Shown here: one piece after another, positions 62,433 through 64,000 of the stretch
Layout of the letters: the number at the start of each line of letters is the position of its first letter
Numbering within the stretch: the first letter of the stretch is position 1
DNA from: Bacteroidota bacterium
Lineage (GTDB): Bacteria > Bacteroidota > Bacteroidia > Cytophagales > Cytophagaceae
Assembly: GCA_023428135.1 (NCBI GenBank)
Contig: JAEYZG010000016.1
Span: 124,001-188,000 of the forward strand
DNA: 64,000 nucleotides
Direction of reading: 5' to 3'
Notes under the pieces: model-generated
Database searches by the model: none
What the model saw: only the letters and a program-made list of their open reading frames with translations
Told to the model about the DNA's origin: nothing
Made by a program: the position numbers and the translations under genes

Positions 62433-63131
62433 TCAACTATTCTCATTAATAATCTTAAACAGCTGCTCTTTATACATTTCTCCTACAGGCAGCTCTAATC
62501 CTGCTATTCTGACCATGTTCTTCTGAACAGCTTCAATCTTTTTTAATGATATGATATAGGATTTGTGTATCCTTAAAAAGTCATTGGTAAGCTTGCTTTC
62601 AATCGACTTCATATTCTGATGAGCAAAGATGGGTTTTGTTCCGGCGAATATTTTAACATAGTCCTTTAAGCCTTCTATGTAAATGATATCATCCAGATTT
62701 ATTTTTACCAATTGATAATCTGACTTTACAAATATGAAGTCTTTTAAAGGATTTTGTTCAGTGGTGTTTTTTTGAAGAGAAAGTAAATCTTTGACCTTAT
62801 TTACAGCCTTTAAGAACCTTTCAAAGGGGATGGGTTTTAAAAGATAATCAGCCACATCCAACTCATAACCTTCCAAAGCATACTTTTGATAAGCTGTGGT
62901 AAATATCACTACAGGAGGATTGGGCAAGGCCTTCAGAAGCTGAATGCCTGAAAGCTCAGACATTTGTATATCTAAGAATAGCAGATCAACTGTATTCTTA
63001 TTCAATACTTCCAGTGCTTCCAAAGGATTGGTATAACGCCCTTCCAGTTTCAGTTCAGGAAGTTTGGATATATAGTTTTCAATGATGTCCAATGCCAGAG
63101 GCTCGTCATCTATAGCGATACAACGAATCAT
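62433..63131 (-). CDS. LytTR-family response regulator
   Basis: The 232-residue protein has a receiver domain (acidic DD at 8-9, phospho-acceptor Asp54 in LLFLDIQMSELSG, Lys in YLLKPIPFE) and a C-terminal LytTR DNA-binding domain (FIFVKSDYQLVKINLDDIIYIEGLKDYVKI, FLRIHKSYIISLKKI). Its start overlaps the kinase stop by 4 bases. Target genes are unknown; T9SS or carbohydrate-related regulation is common for these pairs. Confidence 0.95.
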   Translation of the reverse strand: MIRCIAIDDEPLALDIIENYISKLPELKLEGRYTNPLEALEVLNKNTVDLLFLDIQMSELSGIQLLKALPNPPVVIFTTAYQKYALEGYELDVADYLLKPIPFERFLKAVNKVKDLLSLQKNTTEQNPLKDFIFVKSDYQLVKINLDDIIYIEGLKDYVKIFAGTKPIFAHQNMKSIESKLTNDFLRIHKSYIISLKKIEAVQKNMVRIAGLELPVGEMYKEQLFKIINENS

Positions 63132-64000
63132 GAGCGTAAGTTAATTTTTAAGTCAACAATAAAAAGGTCATTCTGATCATTCAACTTTAAGTTGTATCTC
63201 TGCGGATAAAGCAGATCAAGTCGTCTCTGGATATTCACGAGACCAATACCGGAAGAACTATCCTTTTCTTTATTCTTGTCAAATGAATTTTCAACTTTCA
63301 AAAATAATTCCTGATCCTTCAGTTCTATCAGGATTTTTATTACGGATTTTTTAGAATAACTGATGCCGTGTTTGAAGGCATTTTCAATAAAGGGAATCAA
63401 CAGCATAGGAGCGATCTCTTTTGTCTCAAAGTCGCCATTTGTATTGTATTCAATTGTAACCTCATTACTGAATCGCATTTTCTGAAGCTCAATATAATCG
63501 TTGATATAACCGATCTCCTTGTCCAGGTTTACTGAGGTCTCATTGGTTTCATAGAGCATATACCTGAGTAGGTGAGATAGCTTTAGGATGGCTTCAGAGG
63601 CCTTAGGTGTATTGCTAAGTGATAAGGAATAAATATTGTTAAGTGTGTTAAACAAGAAATGAGGACTCACCTGTGACTTGAGGAAAGAAAGCTCAGAAAC
63701 AAGGGTTTGATTCTCAAGTTCATTTCTTTTACGTTCACTTGTGAAATAATCGTAGAGCAAACGATAACTGGTACTTAGGGCGAGTATAAATATTGCTGAG
63801 AAGAATGGTCTTGTAGACTTTCTTATTGGATTATCCGCCGGACGAGGGTATTGTTGACGAGAAGTTTTATCTGGTCTGGTAGATTTTATTTTTGTTACTT
63901 CATGCACATTAAAATATTTTGATGAAAATACATCTGCAGAGACAATAATGCTGATCATGAAAAACACGGAAGACAGGTATAAAACGATACGTCCTTTTGT
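63128..64000 (-). CDS. LytS-type sensor histidine kinase (N-terminus beyond the window)
   Basis: The frame is open to the right edge (residues TKGRIVLYLSS before the GTG at 63967), so the gene continues upstream. Visible are membrane segments, a coiled region, the His-kinase phospho-acceptor FLKSQVSPHFLFNTLNNIYS, and an HATPase-like part (PMLLIPFIENAFKHGISYSK, SGIGLVNIQRRLDLLYPQ). It is the partner of the LytTR regulator. The sensed signal cannot be read. Confidence 0.92.
   Translation of the reverse strand, partial: TKGRIVLYLSSVFFMISIIVSADVFSSKYFNVHEVTKIKSTRPDKTSRQQYPRPADNPIRKSTRPFFSAIFILALSTSYRLLYDYFTSERKRNELENQTLVSELSFLKSQVSPHFLFNTLNNIYSLSLSNTPKASEAILKLSHLLRYMLYETNETSVNLDKEIGYINDYIELQKMRFSNEVTIEYNTNGDFETKEIAPMLLIPFIENAFKHGISYSKKSVIKILIELKDQELFLKVENSFDKNKEKDSSSGIGLVNIQRRLDLLYPQRYNLKLNDQNDLFIVDLKINLRS

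Noticed and set aside
1..64000. CRISPR arrays, rRNA genes, complete tRNA genes, insertion sequences or phage genes
   Set aside because: None seen on either strand; the only repeated units are the elements listed as repeats, and no transposase or integrase motif was found.

Overview
The window reads as a low-GC chromosomal segment of a gliding, polysaccharide-degrading Bacteroidota, most likely order Cytophagales (Cytophaga/Sporocytophaga-like). The support is: type IX secretion (T9SS) cargo tails on several proteins, a PorP/SprF outer-membrane protein, a GH74-type xyloglucanase with Cys-rich repeats, an RHS toxin-like surface protein, Bacteroidota -7 promoter motifs (TAnnTTTG), and a paired ExbD-ExbD TonB cluster. 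The genus is an inference.

Layout. 1-5.6 kb: 3' part of a large RHS/YD-repeat protein (5' end outside the window), an overlapping small lipoprotein that is a candidate immunity partner, and two copies of a two-hairpin repeat, each followed by a terminator. 5.6-12.5 kb (minus): thioredoxin-like gene and mnmE, then a Mn/Zn/Fe uptake operon (DtxR-family regulator, binding lipoprotein, ATPase, permease fused to a DtxR-like domain, second permease) behind a recognisable DtxR-type operator. 12.5-16.1 kb: glycosyltransferase, dapD, an empty stretch of about 690 bases, and 3-hydroxybutyryl-CoA dehydrogenase. 16.4-22.1 kb (plus): ExbB-ExbD-ExbD-TonB, a small membrane protein, an orphan PstS-like lipoprotein and a TPR protein. 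22.2-27.3 kb: TerB-like, DedA, OmpA/PD40, Gfo/Idh/MocA, YkgJ and YdcF-like genes. 27.4-34.9 kb: ECF sigma factor, membrane anti-sigma-like protein with SprB/T9SS-tail-like periplasmic modules, secreted LRR protein, divergent PorP/SprF, the GH74 enzyme, and three tandem hairpin units.

35-53.6 kb is mostly core-like: EEP phosphatase, two convergent PAP2 proteins, AIM24-like, lipocalin, START, DinB, a second PstS-like lipoprotein, FadL + GDSL lipoprotein, a second ExbB/ExbD pair, plant-type GapN, membrane pyrophosphatase, an APC permease, a patatin and a methyltransferase. 53.9-57.9 kb (minus): a CapA-like phosphoesterase, a small lipoprotein and a DUF3160-type lipoprotein, tightly packed. 57.9-62.4 kb is a degraded, repeat-rich zone: the tail of a HEPN-family gene, two copies of a perfect 31-bp palindrome, a secreted RCC1-repeat T9SS cargo, two small genes broken by one-base frameshifts, and a third copy of the two-hairpin repeat, again just downstream of a small lipoprotein gene. 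62.4-64 kb: a LytTR response regulator and its LytS-type kinase, which runs off the right edge.

The most interesting points are the two-hairpin repeat with compensatory stem changes that twice sits right behind small immunity-like lipoprotein genes, the sigma/anti-sigma unit whose anti-sigma protein appears to carry a T9SS-cargo-like tail, the permease-DtxR fusion under a second DtxR regulator, and the tandem hairpin array after the GH74 gene. All domain names come from reading the translated sequence; no database search was run.
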